A stretch of 64,000 nt of DNA, taken from contig NZ_JASISV010000002.1 of assembly GCF_030063305.1 (NCBI RefSeq), positions 434,001-498,000 on the forward strand, given 5' to 3'. Positions within the stretch are counted from its first letter, which is position 1. The number at the start of each line of letters is the position of its first letter. The notes under the pieces are model-generated. The model was not told where the DNA came from. It searched no databases and worked only from the letters and a program-made list of their open reading frames with translations. The position numbers and the translations under genes are program-made. The stretch comes from Salinibacterium sp. G-O1. GTDB taxonomy: Bacteria; Actinomycetota; Actinomycetes; Actinomycetales; Microbacteriaceae. Positions 44,534 through 52,246 of the stretch are shown one piece after another.

Positions 44534-45276
44534 CGTGCGCTCCAACCGCCATCCATTGTGTATGAGGCGCCCGTGACCATGCCTGCGGTGTCGCCGGCAA
44601 GCCACAACACGAGGTCGGCAACCTCGGCAGGCTCCAGCAATCGCTTGATCGCGCTCTCGGTCAGCATCACCTTTTCGACCACTTCAGACTCGGGGATGCC
44701 GTGGACCTTCGCCTGGTCGGCGATCTGCTTCTCCACCAGGGGTGTGCGCACATAGCCGGGGTTCACACAGTTACTCGTAACCCCGTGCAAGCCGCCCTCC
44801 AGGGCCGTGACCTTGGAGAATCCTTCGAGAGCGTGCTTTGCCGTCACGTACGCCGACTTGTATGGTGAAGCGCGCAGTCCGTGAACCGAGCTGATGTTGA
44901 TGACGCGACCGAATTTCCGCTCGTACATGCGCGGCAACGCTGCTCGCACGAGCAGGAACGGAGCCTCGATCATCAGGTCCAGAATGCGGCTGAACATCGC
45001 CGGTTCGAAACTCTCGATCGCACTCACGTGCTGTATGCCTGCGTTGTTCACGAGCACATCCACGTCGAGATCGAGGTCGGCGAGTGCAGCCGTATCGGTG
45101 AGGTCGACCTGCCACGCCTCGCCGCCGACGAGGTCGGCCTGCGCCTGAGCGGCGTCGCCGTTCAGGTCGGCGACGATCACATGAGCTCCCGCCTTCGCGA
45201 GCGACACCGCGCAGGCCGCACCGATCCCGCTGGCACCCCCGGTAACGAGAGCTCTGCGGCCCGTGAGATCCGTCAC
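44530..45276 (-). CDS. 3-hydroxybutyrate dehydrogenase-like short-chain dehydrogenase
   Basis: A 248-residue SDR that probably oxidises (R)-3-hydroxybutyrate to acetoacetate with NAD+. The Rossmann motif VTGGASGIGAACA is near 11. DVLVNNAGIQHVSAIESF near 75 contains the NAGIQHV signature typical of bacterial BDH. The catalytic set is Ser in INISSVHGLRASPYKSAY with Tyr and Lys in SAYVTAKHALEG (near 150). CVNPGYVRTPLVEKQI follows, and QAKVHGIPESEVVEKVML forms the substrate lid region seen in BDH enzymes. The GTG start overlaps the TetR stop (GTGA). Confidence 0.88.
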   Translation of the reverse strand: MTDLTGRRALVTGGASGIGAACAVSLAKAGAHVIVADLNGDAAQAQADLVGGEAWQVDLTDTAALADLDLDVDVLVNNAGIQHVSAIESFEPAMFSRILDLMIEAPFLLVRAALPRMYERKFGRVINISSVHGLRASPYKSAYVTAKHALEGFSKVTALEGGLHGVTSNCVNPGYVRTPLVEKQIADQAKVHGIPESEVVEKVMLTESAIKRLLEPAEVADLVLWLAGDTAGMVTGASYTMDGGWSAR

Positions 45277-45929
45277 TTGTCGACTCCTTCTGCCTTTGGC
45301 TCTGGTACCGCCAGAGCGCGCCGGATAAACGTAATCATCTGATCGAGAACCTCGTCCGGGACGCGCGAAGTCCCGCTCGCGGTGGGATCTGCGTCGTCGC
45401 CGGCAGACGGCGAGTCACCCCACAACACCCACCGCATCCCGATCATTTCGCCGATGCCCATGAGCGCCCACGCCGCTACGGTCGGATCGATATCGCCGAT
45501 CTCGCCCAGCTCGCGTGCCTCTGTGAGGCCCTCGATATAACCGTCCACAATGCGCGAGTAGTGCAGTCGCAACGACTTGGGCGACACGAACTCTGCCTCG
45601 CGGACGACCCGGTAAAGAGCTGGGTGCTCTGCGGTGAATTCGAAGAACGCCCTAAAACCTGCGCGCTCAGATTCGATGCGATTGGATGCCGCCCCAGAGG
45701 CCTCGCTCATGGCGCGGCGAACGCGGCGGTTGAGGTCCTCCACCAATTCTTCGAAGATCTCGAGCTTGCTCGCGAAGTAGAGGTAGAAGGTCCCCTGGCC
45801 GACACCGGCCTCTTCTGTGATGCGCACCACGGAAGCGTCGGTGTAACCGTAGCGAGCAAAGATAGTCTCGGCGGCCTCGATCAGTTTCGCCCTGGTGCGT
45901 GTGCCACGGGCCGTCAGTGGGGTGCTCAT
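45273..45929 (-). CDS. TetR family transcriptional regulator
   Basis: A 218-residue TetR repressor encoded inside the operon it probably controls. The N-terminal DNA-binding domain has AKLIEAAETIFARYGYTDAS, then VVRITEEAGVGQGTFYLYF, the classic TetR recognition helix region (about 15-55). The C-terminal ligand domain is helical. The ATG at 45927-45929 overlaps the ligase stop (ATGA); long in-frame sequence upstream is non-coding. A plausible target is the compound inverted repeat between the binding-protein and thiolase genes (52157-52181). The inducer may be an acyl-CoA or 3-oxoacid, by analogy with similar regulators. Confidence 0.9.
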   Translation of the reverse strand: MSTPLTARGTRTRAKLIEAAETIFARYGYTDASVVRITEEAGVGQGTFYLYFASKLEIFEELVEDLNRRVRRAMSEASGAASNRIESERAGFRAFFEFTAEHPALYRVVREAEFVSPKSLRLHYSRIVDGYIEGLTEARELGEIGDIDPTVAAWALMGIGEMIGMRWVLWGDSPSAGDDADPTASGTSRVPDEVLDQMITFIRRALAVPEPKAEGVDK

Positions 45930-47488
45930 GAGCTGATCCGTCCGGTTTGCGCCTGCTGTTGTGCCCATTGGCTCAGCAAGACCCTGCGTCGCACCTTGTC
46001 GCTGGATGACCGTGGAATCGCGTCCACGAACATCACGTGCTTTGGCACCTTGAACTTTGCGAGGGATGCGCGGGCGAAATCGAGCAGATCCGTTTCGTCC
46101 GTAGCAGCCCCCGGCCGCACCACCACCCACGCGACGGCGACCTCGCCCCACGTCTCGTCGGGCACGCCGGCGACGGCGACATCCGCGACAGCGGGATGCC
46201 CAAAGAGCACACCCTCGATCTCTGCGGGCGCCACGGACTCTCCCCCGGTGATGAAGATGTCTTTGATCCGGTCGAGTACCCGGTAGTAGCCTTCGGCATC
46301 CCTGCTGACCAGATCGCCAGTGGCAAGCCAACCGCCGCGCAGAGCGAGCGCGGTGGCCTCTGGTGCGCGGAAATAGCCGCTGAACACACCGGGACCCCGC
46401 ACGAGCAGCTCGCCCACCCCGGCGCCATCGATGCGCTCCCCGGTGATCGGGTCGGCGATATCGACATCGACGTGCGGGTACGGTTTGCCCGCTGACCCGA
46501 TGCGCACACGCGCATCCTCGTCGGGCAGGCACAGCACGTTGGGTGATGCCTCGGTGAGCCCATAACCCTGAGTGAGAGCGACACCTCGGCCATGCCATAC
46601 GCGCAGCAGTGGCTCCGGCATCGGGGCACCACCCACGATCGCGTGCGCGAGACTCGAGAGGTCGCTCGAGGCGAACCGCGAATGCTGCGAGAGGATCAGG
46701 TAGTTGGCTGGCACGCCCATCATGGTGGTGATGCGCCGGTCTGCGATGAGCTGCAGCACTCGCGCGGGATCGAAGGTGCGCTCCAGCACCACGGTCGCCC
46801 CCATCCACCACGCCAGAAGGGGCTGAATGTTCCAGCCACCCACGTGGTACTGCGGCATGACCGCGAGGACGGTGTCAGCGCTCGTGATTTCGGCTGTGCG
46901 TGAGAGTGAGAGATTCGTCCAGAAACAGTTGGCATGACTCAGGATCGCGCCCTTGGCCTGATCGAGAGTCCCCGAGGTGAAGATGATCAGCAGGGCGTCG
47001 TCATCGTGCACTTCCCGATGGACGACGGGCGTCGAGCCGATCCGCTCCGGGGCCACCATGTCGCGCTCGATGCCGTGGGTTCCGAGGACCCCCCTCGATA
47101 CGGGCGTGAGCAGGCGGTCTGTGGCGAGCGTTGCCAGCGTCGCGAACTCGTCTTCGACCAGCAGCAGCGCGGGGTCAGCCTGCTCGAGTTGCTGGGCGAT
47201 CTCGCGTGGCGAGAGTCGCCAGGACAGGGGCACGAGTACGAGTCCCGCCTTGGCGCAGGCGAAGAAGACAACAACGTGGTCTGAGCTGTTTCCGGTGATG
47301 GTGGCGATGCGGTCACCGACACCGTAGCCACCGTCGAGGAGAGCCTCGGCCAGCGCTGTGGCGCGATCATCCAGCTGGCGGTAGGTCAGCACCACGCCAC
47401 GGTCGTCGACGGCCACCCGGTCTGGGGTGGCGATCGCGCGATCGGCCGTCCACCGACCCAGCGTGTGCAACCCGTCGTTGTAACTCAT
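45926..47488 (-). CDS. AMP-forming acyl-CoA synthetase
   Basis: A 520-residue ANL-superfamily ligase that activates a carboxylic acid via an acyl-AMP. The phosphate-binding loop reads IIFTSGTLDQAKGAILSH (about 170), where the usual TSGTTGxPKG is altered at several positions although Thr, Ser, Gly and Lys stay. The other motifs are regular: TQGYGLTEASPNVL near 300, WLATGDLVSRDAEGYYRVLD (ATP ribose aspartate) near 390 and RIKDIFITGGESVAPAEIE. The end has the C-terminal catalytic lysine in RSSSDKVRRR. The ATG at 47488 overlaps the livM stop. Substrate may be an imported short or medium acid; an acetoacetyl-CoA-synthetase-like role is possible. Confidence 0.88.
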   Translation of the reverse strand: MSYNDGLHTLGRWTADRAIATPDRVAVDDRGVVLTYRQLDDRATALAEALLDGGYGVGDRIATITGNSSDHVVVFFACAKAGLVLVPLSWRLSPREIAQQLEQADPALLLVEDEFATLATLATDRLLTPVSRGVLGTHGIERDMVAPERIGSTPVVHREVHDDDALLIIFTSGTLDQAKGAILSHANCFWTNLSLSRTAEITSADTVLAVMPQYHVGGWNIQPLLAWWMGATVVLERTFDPARVLQLIADRRITTMMGVPANYLILSQHSRFASSDLSSLAHAIVGGAPMPEPLLRVWHGRGVALTQGYGLTEASPNVLCLPDEDARVRIGSAGKPYPHVDVDIADPITGERIDGAGVGELLVRGPGVFSGYFRAPEATALALRGGWLATGDLVSRDAEGYYRVLDRIKDIFITGGESVAPAEIEGVLFGHPAVADVAVAGVPDETWGEVAVAWVVVRPGAATDETDLLDFARASLAKFKVPKHVMFVDAIPRSSSDKVRRRVLLSQWAQQQAQTGRISS

Positions 47489-48564
47489 TCCGCCTCCTCC
47501 AGCTGCTTTCGCGCGAGCGGGGTGACCTGAGCGCCTGTTCCCAGGCGCCGCACTGCGCCAGCGATTCCTCCGGGAAGGAACAACACCACAAGAATAAACA
47601 GCGTGCCGAGGATGAAGAGCGGTTCTGAGAGCGGAATCCTGAGAATTGCGGGAAGTCCGGCAATGGCATCGGATGCCGCCAGAGCCGTCAGCCGCTGGTC
47701 GAGCAGCGTGTAGATGATGCCACCCACGATGGCGCCCCACCGGGAGCCGACGCCCCCGAGCACCACGATCACCAGAATCGTGAGAGTGAAATCTGCCGAG
47801 GTAGCCCGAGGCGTCGTGCCGCTCTGCAGCAGCAGATGCAGCATGCCAACGAGGGATGCCAGCACCGAAGCGATGACGAATGCCATCAGTTTCACACCGA
47901 ATGGCCTGAGCCCGAGGACGCGCACGCGCAACTCGTTCTCGCGGGTTGCGGTGACCGCGTGACCGGCACGGGAGTGCTCGAACCAGGCAACGACAACGAA
48001 GACGATGACGAGCAGCGCCAGTGAGATCCAATAAAGGTTGCGGGTGTTGACGACACCGACGAGGAAGTCGGGAATGTGCGTGGTGTCGAGCCGCAGCCCT
48101 TCTTCACCGCCGGTCAGACCGGGGTTTCGCCTCACGAGCACGTTGCCGGCCTGGGCGAACGCCAGTGTGACCATCGCGAACGAAATCCCGGTGACCCTGA
48201 GGCTCAGCGAGCCAAGCAGGTACGCGGCCACGATCACGATCGCGAGGGTGAGCCCCAGCGCGGGAATGAGTGTGAGATCGGTCTGCTTCAACACGATGCC
48301 GAGACCGTAGGCGCCGAGCGCGAAATACAGGGCGTGACCGAACGACAGCATGCCGGCGGTACCGAACAGCAGGTGGTAGCTCAGCGCGAGACAAGCGAAC
48401 AGCAGCGACAGCGCAAGCAACTGAAGGGTGCCCGGAGTGTACGTCGCGCCGGGAAGCACCCCTGGGATCGAGATGTTCAGCAGCGGCAGCAGCGCGGCAA
48501 GCACAACAAATGCGCCACCGATCATCCACCAGGTGCGTTGGCTGAGGCGTGCGAGCGACTTCAT
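47485..48564 (-). CDS. livM: HAAT ABC transporter permease, LivM type
   Basis: Second membrane subunit of a branched-chain amino acid-type importer, 359 residues. Hydrophobic throughout, with LFGTAGMLSFGHALYFALGA near 66, the LivM signature region FAQAGNVLVRRNPGLTGGEE near 140, RVLGLRPFGVKLMAFVIASV near 215 and the VVLGGVGSRWGAIVGGI cytoplasmic loop near 265. The ATG at 48562-48564 overlaps the livH stop (ATGA), and its own stop overlaps the ligase start. HAAT systems carry amino acids, amides, urea and also carboxylates, so the symbol marks family, not leucine specificity. Confidence 0.9.
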   Translation of the reverse strand: MKSLARLSQRTWWMIGGAFVVLAALLPLLNISIPGVLPGATYTPGTLQLLALSLLFACLALSYHLLFGTAGMLSFGHALYFALGAYGLGIVLKQTDLTLIPALGLTLAIVIVAAYLLGSLSLRVTGISFAMVTLAFAQAGNVLVRRNPGLTGGEEGLRLDTTHIPDFLVGVVNTRNLYWISLALLVIVFVVVAWFEHSRAGHAVTATRENELRVRVLGLRPFGVKLMAFVIASVLASLVGMLHLLLQSGTTPRATSADFTLTILVIVVLGGVGSRWGAIVGGIIYTLLDQRLTALAASDAIAGLPAILRIPLSEPLFILGTLFILVVLFLPGGIAGAVRRLGTGAQVTPLARKQLEEAE

Positions 48565-49436
48565 GCTTTCTTCCCCAGAATTCCGGTCGGGCGGACCAAC
48601 AGCACCACAGCGAGCAACAGGACCACCATCAGGTCGCCCGTTCCGCCGAGAAAGTAGTTGGCGAATTGCTGCAGCACCGCGACGGCAACGGAGGCGATCG
48701 CAGCTCCGGCGAGCGAGCCGAGGCCACCGATCACCGTGACGATGAAGGCAAAGATCAGCAGCGATCCGCCCAGCTGGGGCGACACGTAGCCGAAGTAGTG
48801 AGAGGCCAGCACCCCGCCCAGTCCGGCAGCGGCACCACCGATCGCGAAAACGACGGTGAAGGCCTTGCGAACGTCGATGCCGAGAGCTGTCACCATCGAC
48901 CGGTTTTCGACACCGGCCCGAATGACGAGGCCAAATCGTGTGAACCTCAGGAATGCGACGATGGCAAGGAGCACGAGGACCGCTGCCGCGATCAGCAGGA
49001 ACCGGTCGTTGGGAACTCGCGCGCCCAGGATCTCGGTCGTCTGAGACAGCCACGGTGGCGCCGTGACATAGATCGGGTCTGTGCCCCAAATGCCGTCAAA
49101 CAGGGCAACCGTTGCCAGCGCCAGACCGACAGTAACGAGTACCTGTTCGATGTGCCGGTTGTACAGGCGCCGAATGAGCAGGAACTCCGTTGCCGCGGCG
49201 ACGATCGCGCCGACCACCATGCCCAGCAGCAGCGACGCAATCAGGGTGACCCAACTCTCTCCGCCGAGGCGTCGCGCCAACTCCCAGCCTGCGAAAGCGC
49301 CAAGGGTGAGGAACGATCCGTGCGCGAAGTTCAGCACGCCCATGAGGCCGTAGATCAGGGAAAGGCCGGATGCCACCAGGAAGTACAGCGCACCGAGACC
49401 CAGCCCGGTGATCAACAGCAGAACTATGGTGCTCAT
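48561..49436 (-). CDS. livH: HAAT ABC transporter permease, LivH type
   Basis: First membrane subunit of the importer, 291 residues, with about eight membrane segments. Typical blocks are LYFLVASGLSLIYGLMGVLN (about 17-36), FAHGSFLTLGAFAGW, GVENRSMVTALGIDVRKAFT near 180 and the cytoplasmic VIGGLGSLAGAAIASVAVAV near 235. The start overlaps the livF stop and the stop overlaps the livM start, so the permeases are made in tandem. Confidence 0.92.
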   Translation of the reverse strand: MSTIVLLLITGLGLGALYFLVASGLSLIYGLMGVLNFAHGSFLTLGAFAGWELARRLGGESWVTLIASLLLGMVVGAIVAAATEFLLIRRLYNRHIEQVLVTVGLALATVALFDGIWGTDPIYVTAPPWLSQTTEILGARVPNDRFLLIAAAVLVLLAIVAFLRFTRFGLVIRAGVENRSMVTALGIDVRKAFTVVFAIGGAAAGLGGVLASHYFGYVSPQLGGSLLIFAFIVTVIGGLGSLAGAAIASVAVAVLQQFANYFLGGTGDLMVVLLLAVVLLVRPTGILGKKA

Positions 49437-50158
49437 GCGACGCCCAGCAATTCTTTGGTCAAAGCCTCGTTGCCCAGCAGGTAGTCGGCAGAGCCGTCGT
49501 ACACGACTCGTCCGCCCTCCAACACGATCGCCTTTTCTGCGAGCATTCGAACGACCTGAAGGTTTTGCTCAACCAACAGCACCGGCACCGTTTCTGCCGC
49601 ACGGGCCAGCGCTCGGGCGACATCCATCACAATCAGAGGCGCGAGACCTTTGGTGGGTTCATCGACCAGCAGCACGCGGTTGTCGTTGACAAGCGCGCGG
49701 GCCAGCGACACCATCTGCTGCTGTCCTCCCGAAAGAGTGCCGGCAAGTTGGCCGGCCCGCTGGGTGAGGTCGGGGAAGAGTTCGGCAATCAGTTCGCGGT
49801 TGGGCGATGAATCGCGCTCCGCCAGCCGCAGATTCTCGGCCACTGTCAACGATGCGAACACCTCGCGGTCTTCGGGCACATATCCGACCCCGCGTTGCAC
49901 GATGCGGTGGGTGGGTTCGCGATCGACCCGCTCCCCCGCGATGGTGACATCGCCCGAGCGCTCAATGAGCCCCAGGATGGCTCGCAGGGTGCTCGTCTTT
50001 CCCACGCCGTTGCGGCCCAGCAGAGCGGTCACGCCTACCGGACGCATGGCAAAGCTCACCGACTCGACAACCTGCTGGCCATCGATGCTGGCGCTGAGAT
50101 TGGAGACGGTCAGGATCGAGTCGGTCATGGTTGGTGTTTTCCCCGTGGATGTCGTCAC
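49433..50158 (-). CDS. livF: HAAT ABC transporter ATP-binding protein, LivF type
   Basis: Short-form ATPase of the importer, 241 residues. Walker A is GRNGVGKTS (about 48-56), the Q-loop region is RGVGYVPEDREVFASLTV, the ABC signature LSGGQQQM (near 142) and Walker B VLLVDEPTKGLAP. GTG 50158 is used because it overlaps the livG stop (GTGA), like every other junction in this run; an internal ATG at 50128 is possible but has no good RBS. Confidence 0.92.
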   Translation of the reverse strand: MTTSTGKTPTMTDSILTVSNLSASIDGQQVVESVSFAMRPVGVTALLGRNGVGKTSTLRAILGLIERSGDVTIAGERVDREPTHRIVQRGVGYVPEDREVFASLTVAENLRLAERDSSPNRELIAELFPDLTQRAGQLAGTLSGGQQQMVSLARALVNDNRVLLVDEPTKGLAPLIVMDVARALARAAETVPVLLVEQNLQVVRMLAEKAIVLEGGRVVYDGSADYLLGNEALTKELLGVA

Positions 50159-50910
50159 AGTGCTGCCCCCAGGTACGCTTTCTGAACTTCCTCATCGGCC
50201 ATCACTGCCTCTGGTGTGTCGCACGCGAGCAGCTGTCCGTGGTGCATGACCGCGACACGATCGACCAGGCCGAGCACGACATCCATGTGATGTTCGACCA
50301 TCAGCACAGTGCGCCCGGAGTGATGAACCTGCCGGATGACCTCGGTGAGCCCGGCGACATCGCCGGAGGCAACACCTGCCATGGGCTCGTCGAGAAGGAT
50401 GACGCTCGGATCGGTAGCCAGCAGCATCGCTATTTCGAGCTTGCGTTTGTCGCCGTGCGAGAGAACTCCCGCCATTGTGGAGCCGTGGTGGCTGAGTCCG
50501 ACCTCATCGAGTCGAGCTCGAGCGATAGTCGTTGCCTTGTCGTTTGGCCTCGGAAATCGCACCACCGAGGTGGCGCCGCCGAGCTTGACCTGAGCCGCCA
50601 GTCGTACATTCTCCACGGCGCTCAGGGCCGGAAAGAGGCTGGATGTTTGAAAGGTTCTGCCGAGCCCAGCCCGGGCCCGCGAGTGGATGCTGTGGCGCGT
50701 GACGTCACGTCCCTCGAGACCGATGGCTCCACCTGTCGGAGTCATCACCCCAGAAATGAGGTTGAATAGCGTGGTTTTTCCGGCCCCGTTCGGGCCGATC
50801 ACGCCGAGCATCTCACCCTTCGCGACCGACAGTGACACGTCATCGATGATGACTGCGCCGCCGATCGTGAGGGCAAGGTGCTCGACCGTGAGCACGGGCT
50901 GGTTCGACAT
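50155..50910 (-). CDS. livG: HAAT ABC transporter ATP-binding protein, LivG type
   Basis: Long-form ATPase of the importer, 251 residues. Walker A is GPNGAGKTT (about 38-46), the LivG-specific region FQTSSLFPALSAVENVRLAA near 90, the signature LSHGDKRKLEIAM (HGD in place of GGQ, normal for LivG) and Walker B VILLDEPMAGV. The C-terminus LACDTPEAVMADEEVQKAYL is standard for the family. It starts six bases after the binding-protein stop. Confidence 0.92.
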   Translation of the reverse strand: MSNQPVLTVEHLALTIGGAVIIDDVSLSVAKGEMLGVIGPNGAGKTTLFNLISGVMTPTGGAIGLEGRDVTRHSIHSRARAGLGRTFQTSSLFPALSAVENVRLAAQVKLGGATSVVRFPRPNDKATTIARARLDEVGLSHHGSTMAGVLSHGDKRKLEIAMLLATDPSVILLDEPMAGVASGDVAGLTEVIRQVHHSGRTVLMVEHHMDVVLGLVDRVAVMHHGQLLACDTPEAVMADEEVQKAYLGAAL

Positions 50911-50916
50911 TGCCGC

Positions 50917-52119
50917 TTACTCTGCGGTGGGTGGTGTCACTGCGTCAGCGTCGACCGCAGTGATCAGTGACGGTGCCCACGATGCGCCGTCGGCGACAAG
51001 GGTCACCTGGAACATCGGCTGGATCATCGCGTGGTCTTCGGCGCGAACCGTGATCGATCCCTTGACGGAGTCGAAGGTCCAGCCCTCGAGCGCTGCGATC
51101 ATGGCGTCGACGTCGTCGCCGCCTTCGCGCACTGCCTGAACAACCATCTGTGCGGCAACAAAGCCATCAGGTGAGAAGAGGTCTGCCTGCTTGCCCTCTG
51201 CCTCAAGGAAGCTCACCATCGCCGTGTTGGCGTCGTTGTCTGTCGCTCCACCGAAGTAGTGGTTGAGGAAGCTGATCTTGTCGCTGGCGGGGCCGTAAGC
51301 GCCGTAGGTCGAGATGTCGCCGAGCCCGGTCGCAACGGGGACGCTGTCGAACACGCCCTGCTGGCTGAGCGCTTCCCACATTGCGCCGGAGGTTGCTCCA
51401 GCCCACGCGACGAATACGAGGTCGGGCTGCGCGTCCACGATCTGCTGCGCGAACGGAGTGAACTCGGTGGCGTCTTCCGGCACGAGCAGGCTCGTCACCG
51501 TGGCACCCTGGCCGCCCAACACCGCTGTTGCCGCGGCAACGTTGCCCTGACCGAAGGCGGTGTCCTGTCCGAAGACGAGAACGGACTTACCGGCCGGATC
51601 GCCGATGAACGTTCCCGCCGTGGCAACGTCCTGGTAGCTCTGTCGTCCCGAACGGAAGGTGTAGCCGTTGACGCCGGTGATGGCATCGGCTGCAGCCGGC
51701 CCGGAGATGTAGAGCACCTTGTTCTGCTCGGCCTGTTCGGCCAGCGCAAGGGCGATTCCGGATGACACGGTGCCGATGATGATCTTCTTGCCCTGGCCGA
51801 TCACGTCTTTCGCCGCGGTGACGGCTTTGTCGGCATCGCCGGCGTCGTCCGTGATCTCGATGTTGAGTTCGCGACCGTCGACGGTGCCTGTGCCGTCGGT
51901 GGCGTAGTCGAGCCCGGCATCGAAGCCAGCGAGGTATGCCTCACCGTAAGCCGCGAGGGGGCCGGTCTGAGAGGTGATGATCGAGATGTCGACGGGCGCG
52001 AGTTCATCGCTGCCGGATCCTGTGCTGGATCCGGTGTCGACAGTGGGGGCACAGCCCGCCAATGCAATCGCCGCTGTTGCTATTAACGCTGGAACGAAGT
52101 ACTTTTTGCCGACCCGCAT
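50917..52119 (-). CDS. HAAT ABC transporter substrate-binding lipoprotein
   Basis: A 400-residue periplasmic-binding-protein type I receptor that should define the substrate of the system. The signal peptide ends with lipobox ALAGC (Cys about 23). Family blocks are ISIITSQTGPLAAYGEAYLA near 46, EITDDAGDADKAVTAAKDVI near 90, a GTVSSGIALALAEQAEQNKV ligand-loop region near 118 and SVLVFGQDTAFGQGNV near 180. GGAAAGG precedes the ATG at 52117-52119. It is the first gene of the 12-gene operon, behind a TTGACA/TAGGCT promoter. Receptors of this group also bind non-amino-acid ligands, consistent with a hydroxy- or keto-acid here. Confidence 0.9.
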   Translation of the reverse strand: MRVGKKYFVPALIATAAIALAGCAPTVDTGSSTGSGSDELAPVDISIITSQTGPLAAYGEAYLAGFDAGLDYATDGTGTVDGRELNIEITDDAGDADKAVTAAKDVIGQGKKIIIGTVSSGIALALAEQAEQNKVLYISGPAAADAITGVNGYTFRSGRQSYQDVATAGTFIGDPAGKSVLVFGQDTAFGQGNVAAATAVLGGQGATVTSLLVPEDATEFTPFAQQIVDAQPDLVFVAWAGATSGAMWEALSQQGVFDSVPVATGLGDISTYGAYGPASDKISFLNHYFGGATDNDANTAMVSFLEAEGKQADLFSPDGFVAAQMVVQAVREGGDDVDAMIAALEGWTFDSVKGSITVRAEDHAMIQPMFQVTLVADGASWAPSLITAVDADAVTPPTAE

Positions 52120-52156
52120 GATGGGACCTTTCCTGCTGCCTTAGAAGGATTGTGAT

Positions 52157-52181
52157 CTGAACCTGACACCCGGTTCAGGTT
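52157..52181. promoter_or_regulatory. Compound inverted-repeat operator between divergent catabolic promoters
   Basis: Two overlapping inverted repeats share 25 bp: CTGAACC (52157) with GGTTCAG (52172), and AACCTGA (52160) with TCAGGTT (52175). It overlaps the -35 of the thiolase promoter and the expected start site of the binding-protein promoter, so one repressor bound here could block both. The TetR protein of the operon is the natural candidate. Confidence 0.72.
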
Positions 52182-52192
52182 TCATGTAGCCT
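52163..52192 (+). promoter_or_regulatory. Promoter of the thiolase gene
   Basis: CTGACA (52163-52168), 18-bp spacer, TAGCCT (52187-52192). The -35 lies within the operator. Confidence 0.55.
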
Positions 52193-52216
52193 AGGGTTGC
52201 GAAACTGCGCTGTCAA
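52188..52216 (-). promoter_or_regulatory. Promoter of the 12-gene uptake/catabolism operon
   Basis: Minus strand TTGACA (52216-52211), 17-bp spacer, TAGGCT (52193-52188). The -10 boxes of the two divergent promoters overlap almost completely. The predicted transcript starts at about 52181, at the edge of the operator. Confidence 0.68.
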
Positions 52217-52246
52217 CAACGGCGCGCTAACAAAGGAGTTTGTACC

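Noticed and set aside
45930-46811. Long N-terminal extension of the TetR frame
   Set aside because: It is Arg-rich and out of phase with the ligase gene it overlaps; the TetR domain begins at the ATGA overlap at 45929.
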